NCBI GenBank assembly: GCA_004353515.1
Contig: SMNZ01000001.1
Coordinates: 1,364,001-1,428,000 of the forward strand
Source of the DNA: Alteromonadaceae bacterium M269
Lineage (GTDB): Bacteria; Pseudomonadota; Gammaproteobacteria; Enterobacterales; Alteromonadaceae
Direction of reading: 5' to 3'
Length of the DNA stretch: 64,000 bases
Shown here: positions 54,441-62,313 of the stretch, piece by piece
Position numbering within the stretch: the first letter of the stretch is position 1
How the letters are laid out: every line of letters begins with the position of its first letter
Notes under the pieces: generated by a model
Seen by the model: only the letters and a program-made list of their open reading frames with translations
Told to the model about the DNA's origin: nothing
Databases searched by the model: none
Translations under genes and position numbers: made by a program

Positions 54441-54701
54441 TTAATGATGAGTCGCTCTCGCGTGATCTTCCGCAAACAACTCATTATTTTCCAGATATTT
54501 ATCGCGTCGAATTCGCCATTCAGCTAAATCGACTTTCATCATCTCGTGATCTTCAATCTTTTCAATTCGTTGAAGTTCAGCTAGCAACAACACAGCAACA
54601 TGATTATCAAACTTTCTTTTACTGCGAAAGCTAGGCACTGCAAAGTAAGCTGTTGCTACAAGCATAATCAAAATAAATATCGTAACTAGGATAATATCCA
54701 T
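54441..54701 (-). CDS. Hypothetical membrane protein (86 aa)
   Basis: An N-terminal membrane segment (IILVTIFILIMLVATAYFAV) followed by a charged helical domain (AELQRIEKIEDHEMMKVDLAEW). Own terminator downstream. Not recognised. Confidence 0.65.
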   Translation of the reverse strand: MDIILVTIFILIMLVATAYFAVPSFRSKRKFDNHVAVLLLAELQRIEKIEDHEMMKVDLAEWRIRRDKYLENNELFAEDHARATHH

Positions 54702-55049
54702 ATCAGCTCCATTTCAAACTTCTGTCGAACACAAAGCGATTCAATGTTAGCGGCGTACAAACAACATTCATTACAAACACCATTTATTAAAACATACAAC
54801 TCAGCGCATGCTTTCCTAATGACAGTGATCCTACCAGCTAATCTAACTCACAAACATTAGACGTATGGATAGTCATTATTCCATTATAAGCCATAATCTA
54901 ACAACTCGAATGGGTATTGATCGTAACCATACAGCAACCCATCGTGTTTAGAATCTCATTAGGTAAATAATACACCCTTTTGATGGATTTGTAACTAGCC
55001 AATGGCAAGTTATAAGACCAGTCTACTAAGTAACTAGAAACTAAAGCAA
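54702..55049. other. Gene-free stretch
   Basis: 348 bp between two minus-strand membrane protein genes. I see no gene, RNA or repeat; it must hold the promoter of the 86-residue gene. Confidence 0.4.
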
Positions 55050-55571
55050 TTACTCATGCCATTTTGAGTAAGGGATATCTTTCTTCACAATAAACTTGTA
55101 ATAAAACATGATAAATAGGGGGAAATAGCCAATTGCAATAAACATAACATTCCCCGCATAAACTAACTCCCTGTAAAATATATTCGTAAGTCCGATATCT
55201 AAATAAACCCTATCGTACATTCTAATTAAGTAGGTAAATATTAAAATAACCGCAATTACTGACGAATAAGCTACTTGATCAACCCTTACAAACCTAAGCT
55301 TTGCTAAAACTACGAGTACGAAAATATATAAAAACTCTGTAAACGCCCACTTTCCATACCGGAATAGGTTATTTGAATTGAACAGTTGCTGGAAAAAGCA
55401 TGACGACGCAAAATTGGTCATGTAGAAAAAAGTTAAAATGGAAGAAAAGACTATGAGTTTTGGGCGTCGGGTCATAATACATAACCCGACTAAGATAATA
55501 CACGCTAATATATTATAGCTTCCTAAAATTCTATTTGAAAGATCAGCAAGGCCTGCAAAGCACTCATGCAT
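55050..55571 (-). CDS. Hypothetical multi-pass membrane protein (173 aa)
   Basis: About five hydrophobic segments (for example NILACIILVGLCIM, LIVFSSILTFFYMTNF, VAYSSVIAVILIFTYLI and VMFIAIGYFPLFIMFYYKF) with few charged residues between. AAGGAAG precedes ATG 55,571. It is unusually AT-rich compared with its neighbours. It lies 75 bp downstream of a 24-codon peptide gene in the same direction. No family recognised. Confidence 0.65.
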   Translation of the reverse strand: MHECFAGLADLSNRILGSYNILACIILVGLCIMTRRPKLIVFSSILTFFYMTNFASSCFFQQLFNSNNLFRYGKWAFTEFLYIFVLVVLAKLRFVRVDQVAYSSVIAVILIFTYLIRMYDRVYLDIGLTNIFYRELVYAGNVMFIAIGYFPLFIMFYYKFIVKKDIPYSKWHE

Positions 55572-55645
55572 AAAAAGAACTTCCTTAGAATCTGAACTTA
55601 GTATTGAATATCATTATACAACGGCAATCTCTATATTAATTTGAC

Positions 55646-55720
55646 TTAACGACCACCAATGTCTGGTGGATTATCGTCATTTTGCTCATCACCTTCACCA
55701 GGCACTATATAATCTCTCAT
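55646..55720 (-). CDS. Candidate small acidic peptide gene (24 aa)
   Basis: MRDYIVPGEGDEQNDDNPPDIGGR with a good ribosome site (AAAGGA, seven bases before ATG on the minus strand). The peptide is acidic and rich in Gly/Pro/Asn. A perfect hairpin (55,756-55,774) lies in its leader. It is upstream of the multi-pass membrane protein gene. Too short for certainty; it could be a leader peptide, a signal peptide precursor or chance. Confidence 0.4.
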   Translation of the reverse strand: MRDYIVPGEGDEQNDDNPPDIGGR

Positions 55721-55755
55721 ATCGTAATCCTTTTTTTAAAAAGTTTCATTTAATC

Positions 55756-55774
55756 GCGCTGGTAGAACCAGCGC
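55756..55774. promoter_or_regulatory. Leader hairpin upstream of the small peptide gene
   Basis: GCGCTGG/CCAGCGC, a perfect seven-pair stem with a five-base loop, 36 bp before the peptide ATG on the minus strand. No T tract follows on either strand, so it is more likely a 5' leader structure than a terminator. Confidence 0.4.
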
Positions 55775-56043
55775 ATAAAGAGTGTGCTTTTTGCGACACA
55801 ATCTGTCAATAAAATTAGCTGAATCAAGCGAATAACCTAGGCTTTACGGATATTTTTTGTTCCCACGCCGCGCAATTTCTGACCTCAAGGTAATAAATTG
55901 GTACAGAAAGTTAGCCCCAATATTATGTCTCCAAAAGAAGACACTACATACAAAAAATATCCATAGGAAATTGCAAGAACAGCCTCTGATAATGATAGGA
56001 TCAAAGTATTAATCAATCATGAATATTACTTACAGGTAGAGTT

Positions 56044-56346
56044 ATGTGGTACGTTATTTTTTCTCAGGATATTGAGAATAGTTTGTCATTGAGAATGGAA
56101 GCGCGCCCTGCCCATGTCGCACGCTTAAAAGAATTACAAGAGCAAGGCCGTTTGCTTGTTGCAGGTCCATGTCCTGCTATAGACAGTGAAGATCCTGGTG
56201 ATGCAGGCTTTACAGGTTCTGTAGTAATTGCTGAGTTTGATAGCTTAGAAGGCGCTCAGAAATGGGCAGATGCAGACCCTTATATTGCTGCAGGAGTTTA
56301 TCAAAGTAGCATTGTAAAACCTTATAAAAAGGTTCTGCCAGCTTAA
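56044..56346 (+). CDS. yciI: YciI-family protein
   Basis: 100 residues ([45 protein letters not shown]), the full YciI domain with its conserved histidine. A dimeric alpha-beta fold related to muconolactone isomerases; the function in bacteria is unclear. In E. coli yciI lies in the same general trp-yci region. Confidence 0.9.
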   Translation: MWYVIFSQDIENSLSLRMEARPAHVARLKELQEQGRLLVAGPCPAIDSEDPGDAGFTGSVVIAEFDSLEGAQKWADADPYIAAGVYQSSIVKPYKKVLPA

Positions 56347-56356
56347 TGTGTTGTTA

Positions 56357-57529
56357 CTAAGCGACAGCCTGCGTAAAGAATTTTTGAAAATCGATTTTGT
56401 AGTCTTCCGCTTTAATCACTTCTTCAATCTCTTCTTTACAATGGCTGGCTGCTAAATTGATATCTCGGCTCGCTAGATAGTGCCGGTTCTTTGCACAGTA
56501 AAAGATTTTAACTTCAGGCTCCAAAGGCTTAGCTTGATTCACTTTAGTCACCAACCCAACTTTCTGGCTCTTCATCTTCACCAAGGTTCCGGCAGGATAT
56601 AGACCGATACACTGAATAAACTTACGCACTAGATCGCCATCAAAGTGCACACCACTCTCTCGCATAAGAATCTTCATGGCTTTCATTGATGGCATACCCT
56701 TTTTGTATACCCGTTCTGCGGTCATTGCATCGTAGCAATCAACAATAGAAATCATTCGGCCATACATGCCAATTTCATCATCTCTCAATTTGTTGGGATA
56801 ACCGGTGCCATCGATTTTCTCATGATGCTGCATAACAGTTTCAAGGATGGAAGGTTCTAGGTCATCAAACTGGGAAAGGTAGTCGCCACCGTAATTCACA
56901 TGATTACGCATAATGACAAACTCATCATCGGTCAACTTACCTGGTTTATGTAAAATTTCATCAGGCACTTTAATCTTGCCGATATCGTGAATAACACCTG
57001 CAAAGGCTAATTTCTGGATTTTGGCTTTATCAAACCCAAGATAAGTTGCGAATGTGGCGAGCATAATGCCAACATTAATAGAGTGCTCTAACAAATAGCT
57101 ATCTTTCTCTCGAATACTCGTTAAACACAATAAAGCGTTAGAGTTCCGCTCCAACGAATCCACCAACTTATTAGACATCGCTTCAACCTGTTTAACATCA
57201 ATAGCGATTTCACGGTCAACGGCGTTAAGAAGTTTCTTTTGGAATGATTTGGCTTGTTGATATAAGCCTGTTGCTCTAGAAAGTTCGTTATCAAAAGAGA
57301 TGGGCTTTTGCTTTTCAGACTTTTCTTTATTTTCAGATTCTGTCTTTGCGACGAGCGTTTTGCTCGTGTCGATTTCTACTTCGAGGATTCCTTTTGCAAT
57401 AAGTCCTTTCATAGCGGCTTCGGTTTTAATCCAACCAGCCATCGTCAGATTCATATTGCCAGTTTGCTTTACGAACCTAGTGACATACATGCCAATTTCG
57501 AGCTTACTACTTTTTATTGTCCTTAACAT
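56357..57529 (-). CDS. HD-GYP domain cyclic-di-GMP phosphodiesterase
   Basis: 390 residues. An N-terminal DUF3391 domain (MLRTIKSSKLEIGMYVTRF...) precedes the HD-GYP core: HSINVGIML, IHDIGKIKVP, and HHEKIDGTGYPNKL containing the GYP signature. Degrades cyclic di-GMP and so influences motility versus attachment. Metal-binding histidines and aspartates appear intact, so it is probably active. Monocistronic. Confidence 0.92.
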   Translation of the reverse strand: MLRTIKSSKLEIGMYVTRFVKQTGNMNLTMAGWIKTEAAMKGLIAKGILEVEIDTSKTLVAKTESENKEKSEKQKPISFDNELSRATGLYQQAKSFQKKLLNAVDREIAIDVKQVEAMSNKLVDSLERNSNALLCLTSIREKDSYLLEHSINVGIMLATFATYLGFDKAKIQKLAFAGVIHDIGKIKVPDEILHKPGKLTDDEFVIMRNHVNYGGDYLSQFDDLEPSILETVMQHHEKIDGTGYPNKLRDDEIGMYGRMISIVDCYDAMTAERVYKKGMPSMKAMKILMRESGVHFDGDLVRKFIQCIGLYPAGTLVKMKSQKVGLVTKVNQAKPLEPEVKIFYCAKNRHYLASRDINLAASHCKEEIEEVIKAEDYKIDFQKFFTQAVA

Positions 57530-57607
57530 AGAAACGACTTATTCATGACCCACTTCAGCGGATTTTTTTATAGTATCCCTCTAGATTAAACAAATTAGTC
57601 ATGGTTC

Positions 57608-58327
57608 TCAATTAGCTTGCGGTATTTTGTTAATAAGGCGCTCATTCATATCGCTCATCACTTGGCGAGTAAAGTCCCCCGACCTGTCTTCTTCCATCAG
57701 GTTTTCGATATAAGCTTTGTACTCTTCGATCTCAACCAGCTCAAGGTTAACGCGTATGGTTTTAAAAACTTTTGGGAATCGGTTAACACCTGGCTTTTGA
57801 ATATGGTGCAACCCACCACTATAGACAAAAAGGATTTTTCCATGCTCTATATTTTGCAGAATATCAGCCACGCCGCCTCTAACGCGCATGGTTCTGCCAA
57901 ACTTATCTAATCCATTTGCACGCTTCATACGTCCTTCGGGCAAAATGGCAGCAACAGTGTCATCATTCACACGATCCAAAAACTGAGACCAGCTATCATC
58001 TTTTTTACGAGTAATAGGTATAGCTCCTGGCAGAATTAACTTAAGCAGCTTCCCTGTTAACGGGCGCTGCATAGTCACATCTGCTCCAGGCACAATGAGC
58101 CTTCGAGCCAACAACCAAACATAGCGCCATGAAGCAAAGCGAATGAAAACAGGTTCAAATAAGCTCGTGTGATTAAGCAGAACCATCAACTTCACGTCTT
58201 TCAGTTCGCTTTTTTGAGCGTCACTTAACCACTTTTCTTCCCCTCGGTAAAAGATATGACACAACACTTTTATGAGTGCGAAAGAAATAAAACTCGTGAT
58301 ATACCTCAAAGCCTGCCCTAGTACCAT
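57608..58327 (-). CDS. PlsC-like lysophospholipid acyltransferase
   Basis: About 239 residues from ATG 58,327 (MVLGQALRYITSF). The frame is open to 58,408, but a TATAAT box lies in that extension on the minus strand, about 20 bp before the internal ATG, which favours the shorter start. Motif NHTSLFEP replaces the usual NHxxxxD with glutamate, and PEGRMKR is the second acyltransferase motif. Probably acylates a lysophospholipid or a related alcohol; the D-to-E change makes the reaction uncertain. Confidence 0.75.
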   Translation of the reverse strand: MVLGQALRYITSFISFALIKVLCHIFYRGEEKWLSDAQKSELKDVKLMVLLNHTSLFEPVFIRFASWRYVWLLARRLIVPGADVTMQRPLTGKLLKLILPGAIPITRKKDDSWSQFLDRVNDDTVAAILPEGRMKRANGLDKFGRTMRVRGGVADILQNIEHGKILFVYSGGLHHIQKPGVNRFPKVFKTIRVNLELVEIEEYKAYIENLMEEDRSGDFTRQVMSDMNERLINKIPQAN

Positions 58328-58773
58328 AGAAAAATTGGGCCGAATTATACTAGAGCGTGTTGCTCTTTGCTGTACAGTTTTGCAACGAATTATTTGTTGT
58401 TTAGACAAAGAAGGGGCTGCGCAATTTAGTCACCTCGGCTCTGGCGTCCTGCTTCGCTCTAACTCATGCATCCATGCAATCGTAAATAAGAAAGCTCTAA
58501 AGGAACGAACAATTCCTATGCTCTTTATTCAACTGTTACAATTACGATGGTACGTATAGCTCAACGAACAACAGCAGTACAGTAGCTTTTGTTAACAACG
58601 ACTGAGTTCAGTTGGGATTCAGGCTTACCGACATAATCTAAGCAAGAGTAGAACTTATGCAGCCTTTTAATTAATATGATGGCAATATGATAGAGATTTC
58701 TACAAAACACTAAGGCTCAGTAGCCGGTAGCCAGAAGCAATAAGGTAGTTTTAGTGAGACTTTACGTTCCAAT
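58328..58773. other. Mostly non-coding stretch
   Basis: About 446 bp between divergent genes (the acyltransferase gene on the minus strand and the PepSY gene on the plus strand). It holds the acyltransferase promoter (TATAAT near 58,345 on the minus strand) and presumably that of the PepSY-PhoP-PhoQ-like operon. No gene recognised. Confidence 0.4.
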
Positions 58774-59094
58774 ATGAAGCTTTTTTCCAGTTTAACCCGT
58801 TCTAATACTTATAGAAAAATAGCATCTATTCTCTTTGCTATTGTCCTATGTATCACGTTCCCTGCAACAGCAGCGCAATCTCAAAAGAAAGTCGAACAAA
58901 AACCTGAGATTAATAAAGCACAAGCTGCCCGAAAAGCTAAGCAAAAGGTCAATGGCCGGGTTTTAAGGGTTGAGCAAAACAAAAAGAGATACCGTGTAAA
59001 AATGCTCAAAAAATCCGGCAGGGTTGTTTCTGTCGACGTTGATAAGCGCTCTGGAAAAGTGAGTGAAGCAAAAAAAAGTGGGAAAGAGAATTAA
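58774..59094 (+). CDS. PepSY-domain periplasmic protein
   Basis: 106 residues: signal peptide (cleaved about ATAA, residue 34) then a basic PepSY-type domain (INKAQAARKAKQKVNGRVLRVEQNKKRYRVKMLKKSGRVVSVDVDKRSGKV). Small PepSY proteins often sit before PhoP/PhoQ-type systems and may modulate the sensor. Its stop overlaps the response regulator start by one base. Confidence 0.82.
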   Translation: MKLFSSLTRSNTYRKIASILFAIVLCITFPATAAQSQKKVEQKPEINKAQAARKAKQKVNGRVLRVEQNKKRYRVKMLKKSGRVVSVDVDKRSGKVSEAKKSGKEN

Positions 59095-59768
59095 TGCGTA
59101 TTTTAGTTGTTGAAGATGATAGCCGTTTATTAACACAACTCGATATGTTGTTAAGACAAAATGGTTACAGTGTTGATCTAGCCGATGACGGCCAAAAAGC
59201 CGAGTTCTTACTCCAAGAATACCCTTACGATTTAGCTATTATTGATATTGGGCTACCTATTATTGACGGCTTAACCGTTGTACGTAATGCGCGTAAGAAA
59301 GACGTTTCATGTCCTTTTCTAATTTTGACAGCCAGAGATAGGTGGCAGGAAAAAGTTGAAGGCCTTGATGCTGGCGCAGACGACTACATGACCAAACCTT
59401 TCCACAATGAAGAACTACTGGCTCGAGCTAAAGCACTGATTAGACGTTCCTCAGGCCAAGCCAATCCGTCCATTGAACGTGGACCAATTAAGCTGGACAC
59501 GTTAGCAGATGAAGTAACGGTTAATGACGAATACGTTGAACTCACTGCATATGAATACAAAGTGCTTGAATACTTGTTGATGAACGAACAGAAAGTTGTC
59601 TCTAAGACCGAGTTAACTGAGCACATCTATGATCAAGACTTTGACTTAGACAGCAACGTTATCGAAGTCTTTGTCGGGCGTCTTCGTAAAAAATTAGATC
59701 CTGAGAATCAATATAAGCCGATAGAAACAGTACGCGGCAGAGGTTACAGAATAAATCGTAATCTATGA
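59094..59768 (+). CDS. OmpR/PhoP-type response regulator
   Basis: 224 residues: receiver domain with the phospho-aspartate in LAIIDIGLPIIDG and lysine in TKPF, then a winged-helix DNA-binding domain (LTAYEYKVLEYLL...VEVFVGRLRKKL pattern). Overlaps the kinase start by four bases. PhoP-like by its context with a PhoQ-like kinase. Confidence 0.92.
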   Translation: MRILVVEDDSRLLTQLDMLLRQNGYSVDLADDGQKAEFLLQEYPYDLAIIDIGLPIIDGLTVVRNARKKDVSCPFLILTARDRWQEKVEGLDAGADDYMTKPFHNEELLARAKALIRRSSGQANPSIERGPIKLDTLADEVTVNDEYVELTAYEYKVLEYLLMNEQKVVSKTELTEHIYDQDFDLDSNVIEVFVGRLRKKLDPENQYKPIETVRGRGYRINRNL

Positions 59769-61081
59769 TGAAGCGTTCGTTAAAATTCAGGAGTTTTTTA
59801 GCGGCCGTTCTCGCGCTTATTATTTTTATCCCTTTAGCAGCCGTGGCATTGGAACGTGCCTTTGTTAATAACTTAACCCAATCCGTCCTTGAACAACTTC
59901 GCGTTCATAGCTTAACGCTCATCACCGAATTTGAGTTTGAGGACAATAACGTGATGATGCCGCAGTTTTTGTATAACGAAAAACTGAACATGCCTGAGTC
60001 AGGGCTCTACGCTTATATTAGAACATCGCAATCGCAAGTCTGGCGTTCAGAGTCCAGTATCAGCACGGAAGCACCAACACTTCTAGACTCACCTTTGACA
60101 GGTGAAGAAAGCTTCGATAGCAATGTAGACAGTGAAAACCCTTATTTTAAATACAGTTATACCGCTGAGTTTGAAGGACAAAACACTTACATACCCGTTA
60201 CCTTTCATCTATTCCAAAGTACAGATGAGTTTAATCAGCATCTTCAAGAATACAGATTAACGCTTTGGTACTGGCTAGGCATTGTCTCTTTATTATTAAT
60301 GGCTTTGCTTTTATTCAGTTTAAATACTGCATTGATGCCTATTAGCCAGTTGATTAAACAAATAAAACGCATAGAAAAAGGCGAGTTACACGAAATACAA
60401 CAGAGTTACCCAGAGGAGCTAGAACAACTCAAAACCAGCATAAATCATCTTTTAAAAGCTGAAATGCAGCAGAGACAACGCTACAAAAACGGTTTAGGCG
60501 ATTTGGCTCATAGCCTAAAAACACCATTGGCGGTACTTAATAGCCAAGACAATATGCCAGAAGCCACCATTCAACCTTTGCAGCAGATTCAAAACAGTAT
60601 TGCCAGACAACTGAAACGCTCTATCGGGGCAGATAGTGCTTGGCTTGCTCTACAACCGCTACATGAGATATCAACGCAAATCATCGGTGCGATGAAAAAA
60701 GTTTACGCAGATAAATCATTGGATATCAGTCTTATTTGTGAAGAAAACATTCGTTTTCGTTGTGACAAAACTGATCTCATGGAAATGATGGGTAATATTT
60801 TGGATAACGCCTGTAAAGCAGCCAACAGCAAAATTCTTGTCACAGTATCACAACCCGCAGATTTGATGATTCAAGTAGAAGATGATGGCCCGGGTATATC
60901 TGAGGAAAATAAAGAGTTATTACTAAGCAGAGGCGCTAGATTAGACACCTATGCTGAAGGTCAAGGTATTGGTATGGCAGTAGTGAGTGATTTAGTCAGT
61001 GCATACGCAGGTTCTTTAAATATCGAAAAAAGTGAACTTGGTGGCGCTAAAATTGTTGTCACCTTCTCACCTGAGCAATAG
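59765..61081 (+). CDS. PhoQ-like sensor histidine kinase
   Basis: 438 residues: membrane segment (about 10-30), periplasmic sensor (about 31-165), second membrane segment (about 166-188), HAMP, dimerisation helix with GLGDLAHSLKTPLAVL, which closely follows the PhoQ pattern 'HSLKTPLAVL', and ATPase motifs NILDNACKAA, DDGPGI and GQGIGMAV. Overlaps the regulator gene. The signal is unknown; PhoQ relatives sense divalent cations, acid and peptides. Confidence 0.92.
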   Translation: MMKRSLKFRSFLAAVLALIIFIPLAAVALERAFVNNLTQSVLEQLRVHSLTLITEFEFEDNNVMMPQFLYNEKLNMPESGLYAYIRTSQSQVWRSESSISTEAPTLLDSPLTGEESFDSNVDSENPYFKYSYTAEFEGQNTYIPVTFHLFQSTDEFNQHLQEYRLTLWYWLGIVSLLLMALLLFSLNTALMPISQLIKQIKRIEKGELHEIQQSYPEELEQLKTSINHLLKAEMQQRQRYKNGLGDLAHSLKTPLAVLNSQDNMPEATIQPLQQIQNSIARQLKRSIGADSAWLALQPLHEISTQIIGAMKKVYADKSLDISLICEENIRFRCDKTDLMEMMGNILDNACKAANSKILVTVSQPADLMIQVEDDGPGISEENKELLLSRGARLDTYAEGQGIGMAVVSDLVSAYAGSLNIEKSELGGAKIVVTFSPEQ

Positions 61082-61202
61082 TTTCAATACTCATAATTAT
61101 TCGTACTGTTTATTTTTAAATCACTCTTTGACTTAAAAAGATTATTTTTTGCACGTTATCTCAATAATTTTTATCTTGTTAAAACAAAATGCAAATTTAC
61201 GG

Positions 61203-61230
61203 TTGACACCAACAAGAGCATACCTATAAT
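61203..61230 (+). promoter_or_regulatory. Promoter of the tRNA-Val pair
   Basis: Consensus -35 TTGACA (61,203-61,208) and -10 TATAAT (61,225-61,230) with a 16-bp spacer. The GC-rich stretch after the -10 box (AGCGCTCC) resembles a stringent-response discriminator, as usual for stable RNA promoters. Confidence 0.85.
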
Positions 61231-61280
61231 AGCGCTCCACTTGCTTAGGGAGCTTCTCTAAACAAGACATAAAGATAGAT

Positions 61281-61356
61281 GGACGCTTAGCTCAGTTGGG
61301 AGAGCATCGCCCTTACAAGGCGAGGGTCACTGGTTCAAGCCCAGTAGCGTCCACCA
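61281..61356 (+). tRNA. tRNA-Val (anticodon TAC), copy 1
   Basis: 76 bases with encoded CCA. The anticodon loop CTTACAA gives anticodon TAC (valine). GGACGCT pairs with AGCGTCC in the acceptor stem, and GGTTCAAGC is the T loop region. Identical to copy 2, 22 bp downstream. Confidence 0.97.
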
Positions 61357-61378
61357 CTTATCTTTAGCTTCAAAAAAT

Positions 61379-61454
61379 GGACGCTTAGCTCAGTTGGGAG
61401 AGCATCGCCCTTACAAGGCGAGGGTCACTGGTTCAAGCCCAGTAGCGTCCACCA
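61379..61454 (+). tRNA. tRNA-Val (anticodon TAC), copy 2
   Basis: Base-for-base identical to copy 1, separated by a 22-bp spacer; surely transcribed together from the promoter at 61,203. Such identity suggests a recent or homogenised tandem duplication. Confidence 0.97.
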
Positions 61455-61508
61455 TATCTTTTCGAATATTTAATTGTTAGCGATGATTGTTGCCGCTTTT
61501 TCAAGAGA

Positions 61509-61540
61509 TAAGGCGAGTGATTTAAGCCCATTAACGTCCT
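61509..61540 (+). pseudogene. Relic of a third tRNA-Val (3' half)
   Basis: AAGGCGAG...TTTAAGCCCATTAACGTCC aligns with the 3' half of the adjacent tRNAs (AAGGCGAG...TTCAAGCCCAGTAGCGTCC), with a short deletion in the variable/T region and no CCA. It is best explained as a decayed third copy. Confidence 0.55.
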
Positions 61541-61744
61541 CTCTTCTATACCATTGACTCAATTATATATTTTAAAACCACTAAAGATTTTTATTTTCAT
61601 CAGCTTAACAACTATTTGAAATACATAAATATTTTGGCTCAAGTCCGGAATAGAATTTTGTATCGGCTAACGAGAAAGCCGAGAATCTGCAATTTATTTA
61701 CATACATTCTGTAATAATCTCTTTTTCCAATCGTCATAGTTAGT

Positions 61745-62293
61745 ATGGGAGAACATGCTATCACTTTGATTACCGATTCTCAGACAGGTGAGAACTACGC
61801 TGCGTCTGGCTTTGATGTGCTATTTACAGCTCATCATAGCACGGTGCTTCGCGCAGCTTACCGCGTTACTGGGAGCATGCAAGATGCAGAAGACGTACTG
61901 CAGACGGTTTTCTTGCGCCTGCTTAATCGTCGCGAAACTAGTGTCGACAGCACAAAACTTGAGAGCTATTTATGTCGCTCTGCGGTAAATGCTGGCATCG
62001 ATCTTATTCGTTCACGCCAAAGAGCACCGACAGAGATGTTAATCGAAGATGAGCATCATTCGCCTTTTGGCTCTGCCGATGGCGAAACGCGACAACGCGA
62101 GCTGAGAGAACGATTGCGACAAGCACTATTGACGATAGATCCACACTCGGCTGAAGTATTTGCTTTGCGCTTCTTTGAAGACTTTAGCAATGCGGAAATT
62201 GCTGAGTTGATGGATTCTTCTCCTAAGACTATTGCAGTAACTGTGCATCGCGCACGAGAAAAGCTGCAACACCTAATTGGGCAAGATTGGTAA
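61745..62293 (+). CDS. ECF-type RNA polymerase sigma factor
   Basis: 182 residues: sigma region 2 (LRAAYRVTGSMQDAEDVLQTVFLRLL) and region 4 (VFALRFFEDFSNAEIAELMDSSPKTIAVTVHRAREKLQHLI). Recruits RNA polymerase to specific promoters. Followed after 20 bp by a FecR-domain gene, the usual partner arrangement in which the FecR protein controls the sigma factor. Confidence 0.92.
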   Translation: MGEHAITLITDSQTGENYAASGFDVLFTAHHSTVLRAAYRVTGSMQDAEDVLQTVFLRLLNRRETSVDSTKLESYLCRSAVNAGIDLIRSRQRAPTEMLIEDEHHSPFGSADGETRQRELRERLRQALLTIDPHSAEVFALRFFEDFSNAEIAELMDSSPKTIAVTVHRAREKLQHLIGQDW

Positions 62294-62313
62294 CTCAATA
62301 AAGGAGATATCCA

